From JAEXNA01 sp037189585 (GTDB lineage: Bacteria > Vulcanimicrobiota > Xenobia > Xenobiales > JADMJV01), in contig JBBCJA010000027.1 in assembly GCA_037189585.1 (NCBI GenBank), positions 1 through 64,000 of the forward strand: a stretch of 64,000 nucleotides of DNA, given 5' to 3'. The translations under genes and the position numbers were made by a program. Position 1 is the first letter of the stretch. Each line of letters begins with the position of its first letter. Shown piece by piece: positions 33,067 through 41,953 of this stretch. The notes under the pieces are model-generated. The model was not told the origin of the DNA. It did no database searches and was given only the letters and a program-made list of their open reading frames with translations.

Positions 33067-34565
33067 GCATCTCCTCCTCCATCTCTCGGGCCGGATTGGC
33101 CCTCCTGCTTGCCGCCGGTTTCACCTCACCGCTGGTCGCTCAGGAGCTCTTGACTCAGCCTGGTTCAAGCCCCCTGGTAAACCTGTCTTTGCAGTTTAAG
33201 ACCGGGGCCGCCCACGATCCCAAAGGGGCCGAGGGAAGCGCCGCCCTGGTCGCCGCGATGCTCAACGAGGGCTCTACCCAAAAGCACTCCTATGATGAGC
33301 TTTTGGGTCTCTTCTACCCCTGGGCGGTGGAGGTCGGCGCGACCGTGGACAAAGAAGTGGTGACCTTCATCGCCACCGTGCATCGCGACCACCTCGACGC
33401 CTTCACCGAGCTTTTTGTGGAGATGATGTCCGAACCGAAGTTCGCCAAAGCCGACTTTGACCGGTTGCGCGACAAGGCGAAGAACTTCCTGACCCAAGAC
33501 CTTCGCTCCAACAACGACGAAGAGCTCGGGAAAGAGGCGCTCTATCTGGAGGTCTATCCCAAGAGTCATCCCTACAGCCATCACAATCGCGGCAGCCTGG
33601 CAGGTCTGGCTGCTTTAGACGAGGGCAAGCTTCAGGGCTTCTATCAGGAACAGTTCACGGCTTCCAATTTCACCTTAGGAGTCGCGGGCGGCTACCCGGA
33701 AGGGTATCCCGAGAAGCTTCGGGACCGATTGGCCTCCTCTCTTTCCAAGGGTTCCAGCCAGGTCAAGGCGATAGAGATAACGCGCCCGGCCAGGCCGGAT
33801 GGTCGTCGGGTCACCATCGTGGAGAAAGATACCCGCTCGGTTGCCATGTCGCTAGGCTTCCCCATCGAGGTCAACCGTTCTCATCCCGATTGGACAGCCC
33901 TGAATCTGGTCCGATCGTTTCTAGGAGAGCACCGCTCCTCCAACAGCTACCTCTACCAGCGCCTGCGTGAGGCACGCGGTCTCAACTACGGCGACTACTC
34001 CTACATCGAGTATTTTCCGAACGGGATGTTCCTGATGCAACCGGACCCCTACTATCCCAGGAGCGAACAGATCTTCCAGATCTGGATTCGCCCCGTCCAG
34101 CCCGAGACAGCGGTCTTCACTCTCCGGGCCACGCTGTTCGAACTGGAGAAGCTGGTCGAGCACGGCCTGACCCAGGAACAGTTTGAAGCCACCCGCAACT
34201 TCTTGTCCAAGAACGCCCCGCTCCTGGTCGCTTCTTCCGAACGCCGTCTGGGCTACGCCATGGACAGTAAGTTCTATGGCGTCGGCCCCTATGTGGAGAA
34301 ATTGAGAAAAGAACTGGATGCCTTGACGCTTGACCAGGTTAACGGTGTAATCCGGCGACATCTGCAGGCCAAAAATATCGAGATCGTTCTGATCTCCAAA
34401 GAGGCTGAAAAACTGCGGGAGGCCCTGCGGAAAGGCGTCCCCTCCCCGATGACCTACAACAGCCCCAAACCTGAGGAGATCACCACGGAAGACAAAGTCA
34501 TCGCCAACTTCCCCCTCAATCTGGGCGAAGTGCTGGTCGTTCCGGTCAATCAGATGTTCCGCTAA
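33063..34565 (+). CDS. M16 peptidase-like protein, inactive subunit
   Basis: A 500-residue secreted protein with a signal peptide (residues 1-27). The fold is that of M16: 'SPLVNLSLQFKTGAAHDPKGAEGSAALVAAMLNEGS' occupies the place of the active-site helix, but HxxEH is missing. The C-terminal half contains 'YLYQRLREARGLNYGDYSYIEYFPNG', the R-x..Y motif that binds peptide in M16 partner subunits. This matches the known alpha/beta arrangement, in which one subunit holds zinc and the other only substrate-binding Arg/Tyr residues. The overlap with the active subunit supports a heterodimer. Confidence 0.87.
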   Translation: MSISSSISRAGLALLLAAGFTSPLVAQELLTQPGSSPLVNLSLQFKTGAAHDPKGAEGSAALVAAMLNEGSTQKHSYDELLGLFYPWAVEVGATVDKEVVTFIATVHRDHLDAFTELFVEMMSEPKFAKADFDRLRDKAKNFLTQDLRSNNDEELGKEALYLEVYPKSHPYSHHNRGSLAGLAALDEGKLQGFYQEQFTASNFTLGVAGGYPEGYPEKLRDRLASSLSKGSSQVKAIEITRPARPDGRRVTIVEKDTRSVAMSLGFPIEVNRSHPDWTALNLVRSFLGEHRSSNSYLYQRLREARGLNYGDYSYIEYFPNGMFLMQPDPYYPRSEQIFQIWIRPVQPETAVFTLRATLFELEKLVEHGLTQEQFEATRNFLSKNAPLLVASSERRLGYAMDSKFYGVGPYVEKLRKELDALTLDQVNGVIRRHLQAKNIEIVLISKEAEKLREALRKGVPSPMTYNSPKPEEITTEDKVIANFPLNLGEVLVVPVNQMFR

Positions 34566-35259
34566 CATGATACTTAGTCAAATCAGGCCTAGTGGCCAGC
34601 CTCCGCGGGCCACGGTGGAACCCCAGAGTGGCCGCCTCCTCGGGTGTGTTGATGTTGGTAAAGGCTCGTTCGGAACTGACTTTGTTGTGGGTCCAGGGAA
34701 GGAAGACATGGTTGACGCTCTGGACCCAGCGGCCCAGACTGAGTTGGCCCGAACCAAGGGCTTCCTCCAGGGTGGGATGAAGGTCGCGGTGGTAAAGGCC
34801 GGGCAGCCATCGAGGATGGCCGCCTTGGTCGAGGAATCCGAGCGCCAAAGGTGACCCGGAACCGTCCGGGAGCCCAACTCGAAGTAGAGCCTCGACGAAG
34901 GCCTCAGGAGGAAAAAGTGGGTTGTCGATGGGCATCAAAGCGAGCCAGTCGGTAGCAGATTCTCGCAGGCCGGCCAGCAGACCGGCCATCGGTCCTTGAC
35001 CAGCGAAAGGCCGGGGGTCGACGAGAACACGCGAGTTGCCACCCTCGGGCCATCTCTTAGCGGTCTCACCGGTAAGCAGAAGGACCTCGGCGAAGAATGG
35101 ATCCAGCCGGTCGAGCTGAAGTTGGAGTAAGGAGAGTCCGCTTTGGTGAATCAGTCCCTCCTTGGGCCCTCCCATCCGGCGGCCAAGTCCCCCGCAAAGT
35201 AAGCCTAGGGAGAGAGAGCGCGGTTCTCTAGAGATCGCCGGACTCGACTCCACCACCAC
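34546..35259 (-). CDS. mobA: MobA-like molybdenum cofactor guanylyltransferase
   Basis: A 237-residue nucleotidyltransferase. The N-terminal motif LLCGGLGRRMGGPKE is the GTP-binding signature of MobA, and 'LVDPRPFAGQGPMAGLLAGLRES' and 'LALMPIDNPLFPPEAF' are the next conserved blocks; here D-N-P replaces the usual D-M-P or D-T-P. MobA adds GMP to the molybdenum cofactor to make the bis-MGD form used by enzymes such as the formate-dehydrogenase-like protein at 18.1 kb. The start is one of three successive GTG codons overlapping the end of the pbp1A gene by up to 32 bases. The 3' end overlaps the M16 gene on the other strand by 20 bases. Confidence 0.85.
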   Translation of the reverse strand: MVVESSPAISREPRSLSLGLLCGGLGRRMGGPKEGLIHQSGLSLLQLQLDRLDPFFAEVLLLTGETAKRWPEGGNSRVLVDPRPFAGQGPMAGLLAGLRESATDWLALMPIDNPLFPPEAFVEALLRVGLPDGSGSPLALGFLDQGGHPRWLPGLYHRDLHPTLEEALGSGQLSLGRWVQSVNHVFLPWTHNKVSSERAFTNINTPEEAATLGFHRGPRRLATRPDLTKYHVSGTSD

Positions 35260-37639
35260 CGCGATTCTCGAAGATTGACCGTCCCCGCTCGCCGCGCCGT
35301 CCTCCGGTCACAGGTTCGACCGAGCGGACCGATTCGCGGGCACCGCTGACGGGCTCGATTCCTGAAGGGTTTCGTTCTTGTCCGTGGTCATACTGCAACG
35401 ACGACTCCTGGCTCGGGGTGGGAGTGGACTGGGCCCTCGAGGCGAGATTCGGCCGGTCATCAAAGTCAGGGTCATAGGGGCGGCTTCCCAGGCTAGAGGT
35501 CGCACTCTGAGAAGACGTCACCGAGCTTGGCCGTTGCTGGCCCCGTTGCTCCCACTCGGTCAACTTCGGGGCTTTTTCCGAGTGGCGACTGCACCAGTCG
35601 ATCTCATTGGGATCGTCGACCATCACCTTAGTGATGGCGGGACAGCCAGGTTGCGCGCGCATTCGTGTCTCTTTACAGACGGTCAGCACGAGTTGCTGAC
35701 TGGTGTCGGGTACGGGCGTCGAGGAGGCATCAGCCTGAGCGGCGGCATGATGATTTAGCGACGGGTCCTTAAGGAAGAAGCGGGACGGTTCGTGCCCTTC
35801 CAAAGTGGCCATCATCACTCGTTTCCAGATACGAGCCGGTAGGTCACCACCGTACGACTTTTTCATCTGGGAATTGTCGTCTTTACCCACCCAAACGGCG
35901 GCGGTGTATTCCGGAGTGAACCCGATGAACCAGGCATCGCGGAAACTGTCCGTCGTTCCGGTCTTACCAGCCACGTCGTGGTCTTTCAGGATGGCGTTCT
36001 TAGCCGTTCCATCATCCACCACACCCTTCATCATTTCGACCAGGGCGTGAGCGGTTTTGGGGCTGAGGATATCGCGCTTGTTGGCGAAGGTGTGTTCTTC
36101 CACCGCCTCGTTACGAGCGTCGATCACCTTCTTGATGGCCACCACGTCGACTCCGATCCCTTCGTTGGGGAAAACGGTGTAGACGGTCGCCATCTCTAGC
36201 GGACTGACTTCGACCGAGCCTAGTGCCAGCGACGGGTGAGGGGCTAACTTCTCGGTCACTCCCATCTTGTGGGCTAATTCGATCACGGATTTGATCCCCA
36301 CGATCTGCCCGAGACGCACGGCGGCCACGTTGCGACTATATTTGAGCGCTTCCGAAAGAGTGATCTTGCCCATGTAGGACAGGTCGGAGTTCTTCGGTTT
36401 CCAGATCTCGTCCTTACCGATCTTGACGGTGAGTGGCGAGTCGTCGATGGTCGACTGTGGAGTCCACCCCTTTTCCACCGCCGCGGCGTAGAGGACTGGT
36501 TTGAAGGTCGATCCGGGTTGGCGCTGCGCCTGCCAGGCGCGGTTGAATTGGCTCTTGTCGCTCCACCCGGTTCCGCCAACCATGGCGCGAATGTAACCGG
36601 TTTTATTCTCGATCAAGACGATGGCCCCCGTGTCGGCGCCAAGCTTTTTACCATCGGTCTTGATCATCTCGGCCAAGATCTGCTCGCACTTTTTCTGCAG
36701 CTTGACATTAACCGTGGTGTTGATGGTCAGTCCCCCTCGATAGAGCAACTCCTCGGAGTAGTTCTGGGAAAGCTGTCGCAACGCGTAGGTCGTGAAGTAC
36801 GGCAGCTTCAAGAGTTCGTAGCTAACATCTTTACGCTTGCCGAACTTGAACGTCTTCATTTCATCGACAGCGGTTTTGTATTCGGCCTGGGTGATGGCGC
36901 CCGTATCCCGCATACGGGCGAGCACGAGGAGCTGACGGGTTTTGGCGGCGCCTTCGTCGACGAAGGGAGAGAATTCCGAAGGGGCCTGGGGTAACCCGGC
37001 CAGCAAGCTAGCCTCGGAGATGGTCAGGTCCTTCGGTTTTTTACCAAAGTAAAGGTCCGAGGCCGCGGCGATCCCATAGGCTCCGGAACCGTAGTAGATC
37101 TGATTGAGGTAGAGCTCGAGGATCTCATCCTTGGTGAAGCGCTTCTCGATCTCTAAAGAGAGAAGCACCTCGCGAATCTTTCGTTCAAAGCTACGCGTCG
37201 GATTGAGGAACAGGTTACGCGCCAGCTGCATGGTGATGGTGGAGGCGCCCTGATGCGCTCCCTTGTGCTGCAAGTCGTAAACCGCGGCACGTGCGACACC
37301 GCGGAAATCGACGCCCACGTGGTTTCGAAAACGCGAGTCCTCGATGGCGACGATAGCATCGGTCATGGCCGGAGCTATGTCCTCGATGCGGGAATAGGTT
37401 CGATTCTCTTTGAAGAGAGTCGCGATCAATTCCCCGTTGCTGGCGAAGATTCGTGTCGTCTGGCTGGGTTCATACCCCTTGAGGCGTCCCACGTCCGGAA
37501 GCCCTTTGGAGAAGTGCTGGATCACGGAATAGCCGACGATGACAACGGCGAAAACGGCACCGACCGCTAGCAAGAATAGCAGCACCAGCCAGCGCAGGCA
37601 GCCGCGGCGTCGTTTATCAGCTCTCTCCTTCTTGGTCAC
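35228..37639 (-). CDS. Class A penicillin-binding protein (PBP1A type)
   Basis: An 803-residue bifunctional peptidoglycan synthase. A basic cytoplasmic N-terminus is followed by a transmembrane helix (about 16-41). The GT51 glycosyltransferase domain has Glu100 (AIEDSRF), 'GASTITMQLARN' and 'RKIREVLLSLEIEKRFTKDEILELYLNQ'. The transpeptidase has Ser377-x-x-Lys (GSTFKP), SRN (435-437) and KTGT (559-562). A ~150-residue Ser/Pro/Gln-rich tail follows, ending in basic and Gly-rich sequence. All catalytic residues are present. It follows nusB by 9 bases in the housekeeping operon. Confidence 0.94.
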   Translation of the reverse strand: MTKKERADKRRRGCLRWLVLLFLLAVGAVFAVVIVGYSVIQHFSKGLPDVGRLKGYEPSQTTRIFASNGELIATLFKENRTYSRIEDIAPAMTDAIVAIEDSRFRNHVGVDFRGVARAAVYDLQHKGAHQGASTITMQLARNLFLNPTRSFERKIREVLLSLEIEKRFTKDEILELYLNQIYYGSGAYGIAAASDLYFGKKPKDLTISEASLLAGLPQAPSEFSPFVDEGAAKTRQLLVLARMRDTGAITQAEYKTAVDEMKTFKFGKRKDVSYELLKLPYFTTYALRQLSQNYSEELLYRGGLTINTTVNVKLQKKCEQILAEMIKTDGKKLGADTGAIVLIENKTGYIRAMVGGTGWSDKSQFNRAWQAQRQPGSTFKPVLYAAAVEKGWTPQSTIDDSPLTVKIGKDEIWKPKNSDLSYMGKITLSEALKYSRNVAAVRLGQIVGIKSVIELAHKMGVTEKLAPHPSLALGSVEVSPLEMATVYTVFPNEGIGVDVVAIKKVIDARNEAVEEHTFANKRDILSPKTAHALVEMMKGVVDDGTAKNAILKDHDVAGKTGTTDSFRDAWFIGFTPEYTAAVWVGKDDNSQMKKSYGGDLPARIWKRVMMATLEGHEPSRFFLKDPSLNHHAAAQADASSTPVPDTSQQLVLTVCKETRMRAQPGCPAITKVMVDDPNEIDWCSRHSEKAPKLTEWEQRGQQRPSSVTSSQSATSSLGSRPYDPDFDDRPNLASRAQSTPTPSQESSLQYDHGQERNPSGIEPVSGARESVRSVEPVTGGRRGERGRSIFENRGGGGVESGDL

Positions 37640-37648
37640 GTCGCTCCT

Positions 37649-38107
37649 TTAAGGGGCGATGGCGTCCAGCACCCCGTTGACAAAGTCTTTCGACTTTACG
37701 TCGCAAAAACTTTTACTCAATTCCACCATCTCGTTAAGACTGACTCGGGCCGGGATCTCCTGGCGGTGGAGCAGTTCGTAGCAACCTAACCGCAGAATGG
37801 CCCGTTCGATTCGCCCAACGCGCTCCAAGGTCCAATTCTCCAGATGTCGCTGTATCTCCTTATCGAGTTCCGGCTGGTTTTGAGCTACCCCACGAATCAG
37901 AAGCTCGAAAAAGTCGAGAGCCGGCCCATGGTCGGTCTTCTCCAGATAGTAGAGGCTTTCCGGCTGATCGGAAACACCGTCACGAACCTCTTTGATCACC
38001 TCCTCGGATGACTTTTCCAAGAGGTCCATCTGATATAGCCCGGAAAGCGCCAAGACCCTGGCGCGACGGCGGGCTGTGACCACGCCGCCCTCGTCGGAAG
38101 AAGCCAT
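37649..38107 (-). CDS. nusB: Transcription antitermination factor NusB
   Basis: A 152-residue all-helical protein with NusB marks: 'ARRRARVLALSGLYQMDLL' at the N-terminus, 'LIRGVAQNQPELD', 'HLENWTLERVGRIERAILRLGCYELLHR' and 'SLNEMVELSKSFCDVKSKDFVNGVLDAI' at the end. NusB with NusE (S10) binds boxA RNA and supports rRNA antitermination. The length is normal. It lies 2 bases downstream of accC and 9 bases upstream of pbp1A, all minus strand. Confidence 0.95.
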   Translation of the reverse strand: MASSDEGGVVTARRRARVLALSGLYQMDLLEKSSEEVIKEVRDGVSDQPESLYYLEKTDHGPALDFFELLIRGVAQNQPELDKEIQRHLENWTLERVGRIERAILRLGCYELLHRQEIPARVSLNEMVELSKSFCDVKSKDFVNGVLDAIAP

Positions 38108-38109
38108 GC

Positions 38110-39474
38110 CTAGGATACTCCGACGGGAGTGTTGGCGCGAAACTCGGTCTCCACGAAAGTCGTGTGGATCTCTCCCCGCAGAAAGTAGGCGTTATCCAAC
38201 AAGCGACGGTGAAAATCGGCCGTGGTGGAGACGCCTTCGACGATCATCTCGTCGAGCACACGACGCATTCGGGCCAAAGCCTCGTCTCGATCGGCTCCGT
38301 AGGTGATCACCTTGGCTAAGAGCGAATCGTAGAACGGTTGGACCTTCGAACCAGAGGTAAGGTACGAGTCGATTCGAACTCCGGGTCCACCAGGAAGGTG
38401 GAGGCGACTGATGGTGCCCACGCTGGGGGTGAAACCTTCGTCGGGCTTTTCGGCGTTGATGCGGCACTCGATAGCGTGACCCGCCATCTTCAAGCTGTCC
38501 TGACTCCAGGAAAGCCTTTCTCCAGCGGCCACTCGAAGCTGTTCCTTGACCAGGTCGACGCCCCAAACTTCCTCGGTCACGGGATGCTCCACCTGAATGC
38601 GGGTGTTCATTTCCAAAAAGTAGAACTGCTGGGTCTTTTCGTCGTAGAGAAACTCCACCGTTCCGGCCCCTTCGTAATTGCAGGCTCGAGCCGCCTCGAC
38701 GGCGATGTGCCCACCTTCGGCGCGTTTTTCCTCCGGTAAGACTATGGAAGGGCACTCTTCGATCAACTTCTGGTTGCGGCGCTGCACCGAGCAGTCGCGC
38801 TCGCCCAGGTGGACCACATTGCCGTGACGGTCGGCGAAGACCTGAAATTCGATGTGGCGGGCGCGGGCCAAAAATTTCTCGATGTAGATACGCCCGTCAC
38901 CGAAGGCGGCTTCGGCCTCGGAGCGAGCCTGCTCGAAAAGTCTCTCGAGCTCGGAGGGATCGTGAGCGACGCGCATCCCCTTGCCTCCCCCACCCGCGGC
39001 GGCCTTGATCATCAAGGGATACCCGTGCTGCTCGCCAAAGTCGCGAGCGGCCTGGAGGTCACTGATATCCTCGGTGCCGGGCAGCACGGGGACGCCGTTT
39101 TCGATCATGGTCTTACGAGCCACGGCTTTGTCGCCCATCATACGAATGCTGTGGGCCGATGGCCCGATGAAGGTGACCCCGTGTTCGGCGCAGATCTCCA
39201 CGAATTCCGCCCGCTCAGCCAGAAAGCCGTATCCAGGGTGGATCGCCTCGGCTTCGGTGAGAACCGCGGCGCTCAAGATCTGAGGAATATTGAGGTAGGA
39301 TTTGGAGGCCGGCGCGGGACCGACGCAGACCCTTTCGTCAGCGGCGAGCACGGGAAGGGTCTCCCGATCGACGTCGGAGTGGATGGCCACGGTGGCGATC
39401 CCCATCTCCTTACAAGCCCGGATGACCCGCAGGGCGATCTCGCCCCGGTTGGCGACAAGAACTTTCTTAAACAT
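38110..39474 (-). CDS. accC: Biotin carboxylase subunit of acetyl-CoA carboxylase
   Basis: A 454-residue AccC, the ATP-grasp enzyme that carboxylates biotin in the first step of fatty acid synthesis. The N-terminus 'FKKVLVANRGEIALRVIRACKEMGI', the Gly-rich loop 'KAAAGGGGKGMRV', 'EFQVFADRHGNVVHLGERDCSVQRRNQKLIEE', 'EMNTRIQVEHPVTEEV' and 'HAIECRINAE' are all intact. The length is standard. It is adjacent to the AccB-like gene (2-base gap), but that protein lacks the biotinyl lysine, so AccC may need another carrier. Confidence 0.96.
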   Translation of the reverse strand: MFKKVLVANRGEIALRVIRACKEMGIATVAIHSDVDRETLPVLAADERVCVGPAPASKSYLNIPQILSAAVLTEAEAIHPGYGFLAERAEFVEICAEHGVTFIGPSAHSIRMMGDKAVARKTMIENGVPVLPGTEDISDLQAARDFGEQHGYPLMIKAAAGGGGKGMRVAHDPSELERLFEQARSEAEAAFGDGRIYIEKFLARARHIEFQVFADRHGNVVHLGERDCSVQRRNQKLIEECPSIVLPEEKRAEGGHIAVEAARACNYEGAGTVEFLYDEKTQQFYFLEMNTRIQVEHPVTEEVWGVDLVKEQLRVAAGERLSWSQDSLKMAGHAIECRINAEKPDEGFTPSVGTISRLHLPGGPGVRIDSYLTSGSKVQPFYDSLLAKVITYGADRDEALARMRRVLDEMIVEGVSTTADFHRRLLDNAYFLRGEIHTTFVETEFRANTPVGVS

Positions 39475-39476
39475 AC

Positions 39477-39899
39477 TTAACCTCCAGCGGACAGAACCAG
39501 CAGCGGTTGTCCATATTCGACGGGGTCGCCGTCGGCGGCCAGGATCTCCAGGAGCGTTCCGGCGCGATCGGCGACCAGGTCGTGCTGTAGCGAGACCGAC
39601 TCCACCGCCCCGAGCTTCTGACCCTTGCTGATCTCCGATCCCGTGGCAAGCTTCACGGTGGAACGAAAGATTCCGACGTCCTGGGAGCGGATCAAGGCCA
39701 CGTCGGCCTCCTCCACCTCGTCAGTTTGAGCCTCGGGAGCAAGTTTTTCCGGTGCCGGTGGTGCCGGAGGCGCTACCTTGGCTTTGAGAGTCAAGGAGAC
39801 GTCTTCCGTCTCCAGGCTCAAGGTATAAAGATTATGTTCCTTGAGGGTCGTCGCTAGGCGGCGGACCCAATCTAAATTCGAACGATCGCTGTTCTTCAC
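39477..39899 (-). CDS. AccB-like biotinyl/lipoyl-domain protein lacking the biotinylation lysine
   Basis: A 140-residue protein built like AccB: an N-terminal helix ('WVRRLATTLKEHNLYTLSLET'), a Pro/Ala/Glu linker at about 43-65 and a C-terminal biotinyl-type domain ('VGIFRSTV', 'GSEISKGQKLGAVESVSLQHDLVADRAGTLLEILAADGDPVEYGQPLLVL'). At the hairpin where AccB has E-A-M-K-M, this protein has E100-S-V-S103-L, so the Lys that carries biotin is Ser. The fold, length and position next to accC argue for an AccB origin. As it stands it cannot be biotinylated there. It overlaps the prmC end by 68 bases; an internal start would remove the N-terminal helix. Confidence 0.8.
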   Translation of the reverse strand: MKNSDRSNLDWVRRLATTLKEHNLYTLSLETEDVSLTLKAKVAPPAPPAPEKLAPEAQTDEVEEADVALIRSQDVGIFRSTVKLATGSEISKGQKLGAVESVSLQHDLVADRAGTLLEILAADGDPVEYGQPLLVLSAGG

Positions 39900-40782
39900 T
39901 CAACTGTCCTTCCCAACGTCCCGAGACCCCTCTGGGGAGTCCGCTTAGGTCGTGCCATAAACGAGTCTGTGTGTAGCCGAGGTCGGCCATCCACGCTTCA
40001 ACTTTTTCGGCCTGAAAACAGGCGCATTCGACGACCAGGGACCCCCCTTCGATCAGGTGGGCCGGAGCCCTCTCCACGATCGCCTTCAAATGGTCCGTCC
40101 CCTCGCTTCCGGAAAAAAGGGCTAGGCCGGGTTCGTGAGCGACCACTTCCGGGTCCGGTCGCGGTCCGTAGTCGGTGCCCACGTAGGGAGGGTTACTGAC
40201 GATGAGATCAAAGCGCCTATTTTCCAAACCGGAAAAGAGATCGCTTTCCACCGTCCTGACCCGGCTTTCCACTCCGAAGAAGCGAATGTTTTCCTCGGTC
40301 TGGGCCATGGCCTCGGGGTCGATGTCGACCGCCGTGACATGACCGGTCAAAGTCTCCAAGGCCAATGTCACCGCGATGCAGCCGGTACCGGCACAGAGAT
40401 CGAGAAGTTTGCTCGCGCCGGGGCTCTGTTTGAGAATGCCCAGCGCGACTTCAACTAAGAGCTCTGTCTCGGGCCTGGGAACCAGGACTCCGGGTCGAAC
40501 CCAGAAGCGCCGGCCATAAAACTCTTTCCAGCCTACCAGGTAGGCGATGGGAACGCCTTCCTTGCGTCGAGCCACGAGTTGCCAGAACTCTTGCCGCGCC
40601 CTCTCCCCTACCTTGTCGGTGATGTGGGTGTGGATCTGAGTTTTGCTCCAACCCAGAACGTGAGCGAGAAGAAGCTCGGCGTCCAGACGGCTGGAGTCGG
40701 CCACGGGAGAGGCGTTGAGCGCCCGGGTCGCGATGCGCAGGCATCCGGCGACGGTCTCCTCGGCTCGAGCTTCAGGGCCCAC
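39832..40782 (-). CDS. prmC: Peptide chain release factor N5-glutamine methyltransferase
   Basis: A 316-residue PrmC/HemK. The N-terminal helical domain is followed by 'PIAYLVGWKEFYGRRFWVRPGVLVPRPETELLVE', SAM motif I 'LLDLCAGTGCIAVTLA' and the NPPY motif (197-200), which holds the target Gln. It methylates the GGQ glutamine of release factors, and its substrate gene prfA lies 1 base upstream. It is about 25 residues longer than usual at the C-terminus; this extra part overlaps the AccB-like gene. Confidence 0.95.
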   Translation of the reverse strand: MGPEARAEETVAGCLRIATRALNASPVADSSRLDAELLLAHVLGWSKTQIHTHITDKVGERARQEFWQLVARRKEGVPIAYLVGWKEFYGRRFWVRPGVLVPRPETELLVEVALGILKQSPGASKLLDLCAGTGCIAVTLALETLTGHVTAVDIDPEAMAQTEENIRFFGVESRVRTVESDLFSGLENRRFDLIVSNPPYVGTDYGPRPDPEVVAHEPGLALFSGSEGTDHLKAIVERAPAHLIEGGSLVVECACFQAEKVEAWMADLGYTQTRLWHDLSGLPRGVSGRWEGQLSEEQRSFEFRLGPPPSDDPQGT

Positions 40783-40783
40783 G

Positions 40784-41875
40784 CTAGTTGGTACCGCCTC
40801 CGCCTTCTTCGGCTAGTAACTCCTGCTGTTCGTGGGTGCGAAGGGCTTCCAGAAAGGGAGCGATCTCGCCGTTCATCACGGAAGAGAGGTTCTTGACCGA
40901 CATTCCGATGCGATGGTCGGTCACCCGGCTCTGAGGGTAGTTGTAGGTTCGAATCTTTTCCGAACGGTCGCCCGTTCCAACTTGAGACTTGCGGTCGGCG
41001 GCGTGCTCTTCCTCGATCCGGCGTCGCTCCATGTCGACGAGTTTGGCCTGCAGAATCTTCATCGCGCGAGCCCGGTTTTGAATCTGCGAGCGCTCGTCTT
41101 GGCAAGCCACCACCAAGCCGGTCGGGAGGTGGGTGATGCGGATGGCCGATTCGGTCTTGTTGACGTGCTGACCACCGGCGCCCGAGGAGCGGTAAGTGTC
41201 AATTCGTAGCTCCTTCGTGTCGATCGCGATCTCATCGACCTCCTCGACTTCCGGCAGCACGGCCACGGTGACGGTCGAGGTGTGGATGCGGCCCTGGCTT
41301 TCCGTGGCTGGTACACGCTGGACGCGGTGAACGCCGCTCTCGTACTTCATCCAGCCATACACCTCGGTACCTCTCACCTCGAAAACCATCTCTTTGTAGC
41401 CGTTGAGCTCGGTCGGCTGCGCATCCAGGATGTCGATGGTCCAGCCCACCGATTCGGCGTACTTAGAGTACATGCGGAAGAGGTCGCCCGCGAAGATTCC
41501 GGCTTCGTCCCCGCCCGCGGCCGGACGAATCTCCATAATGATGTTCTTGTCGGCGTAGGGATCCCGCGGTAACAGTAAGAGTCGAATCTCTTCCTCCAAC
41601 TCTTCTTTACGGGCTTCCAAGCGCAGCAACTCTTCTTTGTAGAGGGCGACCATCGAGGGGTCCGTTTCGGTTTTGAGCTCGCTCCGGTTCGACTCGGCCT
41701 CCTCCATCCCATCGAGATACTCCTTGGCTTTGGCGGCCAGGATTTCAATGGCGGAGCGCTCCTTGCTGACGTCGCGGTAAGCCTTGGCGTCCTTGAGGAG
41801 TTCGGGGTCGCAAAAACGCTCGGTCAACTCAGCGTAGCGCGCGACGACTTCTTTCAAACGAGATTCATCTATCAC
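40784..41875 (-). CDS. prfA: Peptide chain release factor 1
   Basis: A 363-residue RF1, which reads UAA and UAG. The PAT tripeptide (in RVQRVPATESQG) identifies RF1 against RF2, which has SPF. The GGQ loop is SSGAGGQHVNKTESAIRITH. The length is typical. It is the first gene of the operon prfA-prmC-accB-accC-nusB-pbp1A-mobA; the 75-base gap to the divergent recombinase gene probably holds promoters for both, though I see no clear -35/-10 pair. Confidence 0.96.
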   Translation of the reverse strand: MIDESRLKEVVARYAELTERFCDPELLKDAKAYRDVSKERSAIEILAAKAKEYLDGMEEAESNRSELKTETDPSMVALYKEELLRLEARKEELEEEIRLLLLPRDPYADKNIIMEIRPAAGGDEAGIFAGDLFRMYSKYAESVGWTIDILDAQPTELNGYKEMVFEVRGTEVYGWMKYESGVHRVQRVPATESQGRIHTSTVTVAVLPEVEEVDEIAIDTKELRIDTYRSSGAGGQHVNKTESAIRITHLPTGLVVACQDERSQIQNRARAMKILQAKLVDMERRRIEEEHAADRKSQVGTGDRSEKIRTYNYPQSRVTDHRIGMSVKNLSSVMNGEIAPFLEALRTHEQQELLAEEGGGGTN

Positions 41876-41953
41876 GCGGCGAAGGTTAGCGTCAGCGCGG
41901 AAAAACCCCTCTTGAGCAGGGCCGGGATGTGAAGAAAATTAAATGTCGAGGTG

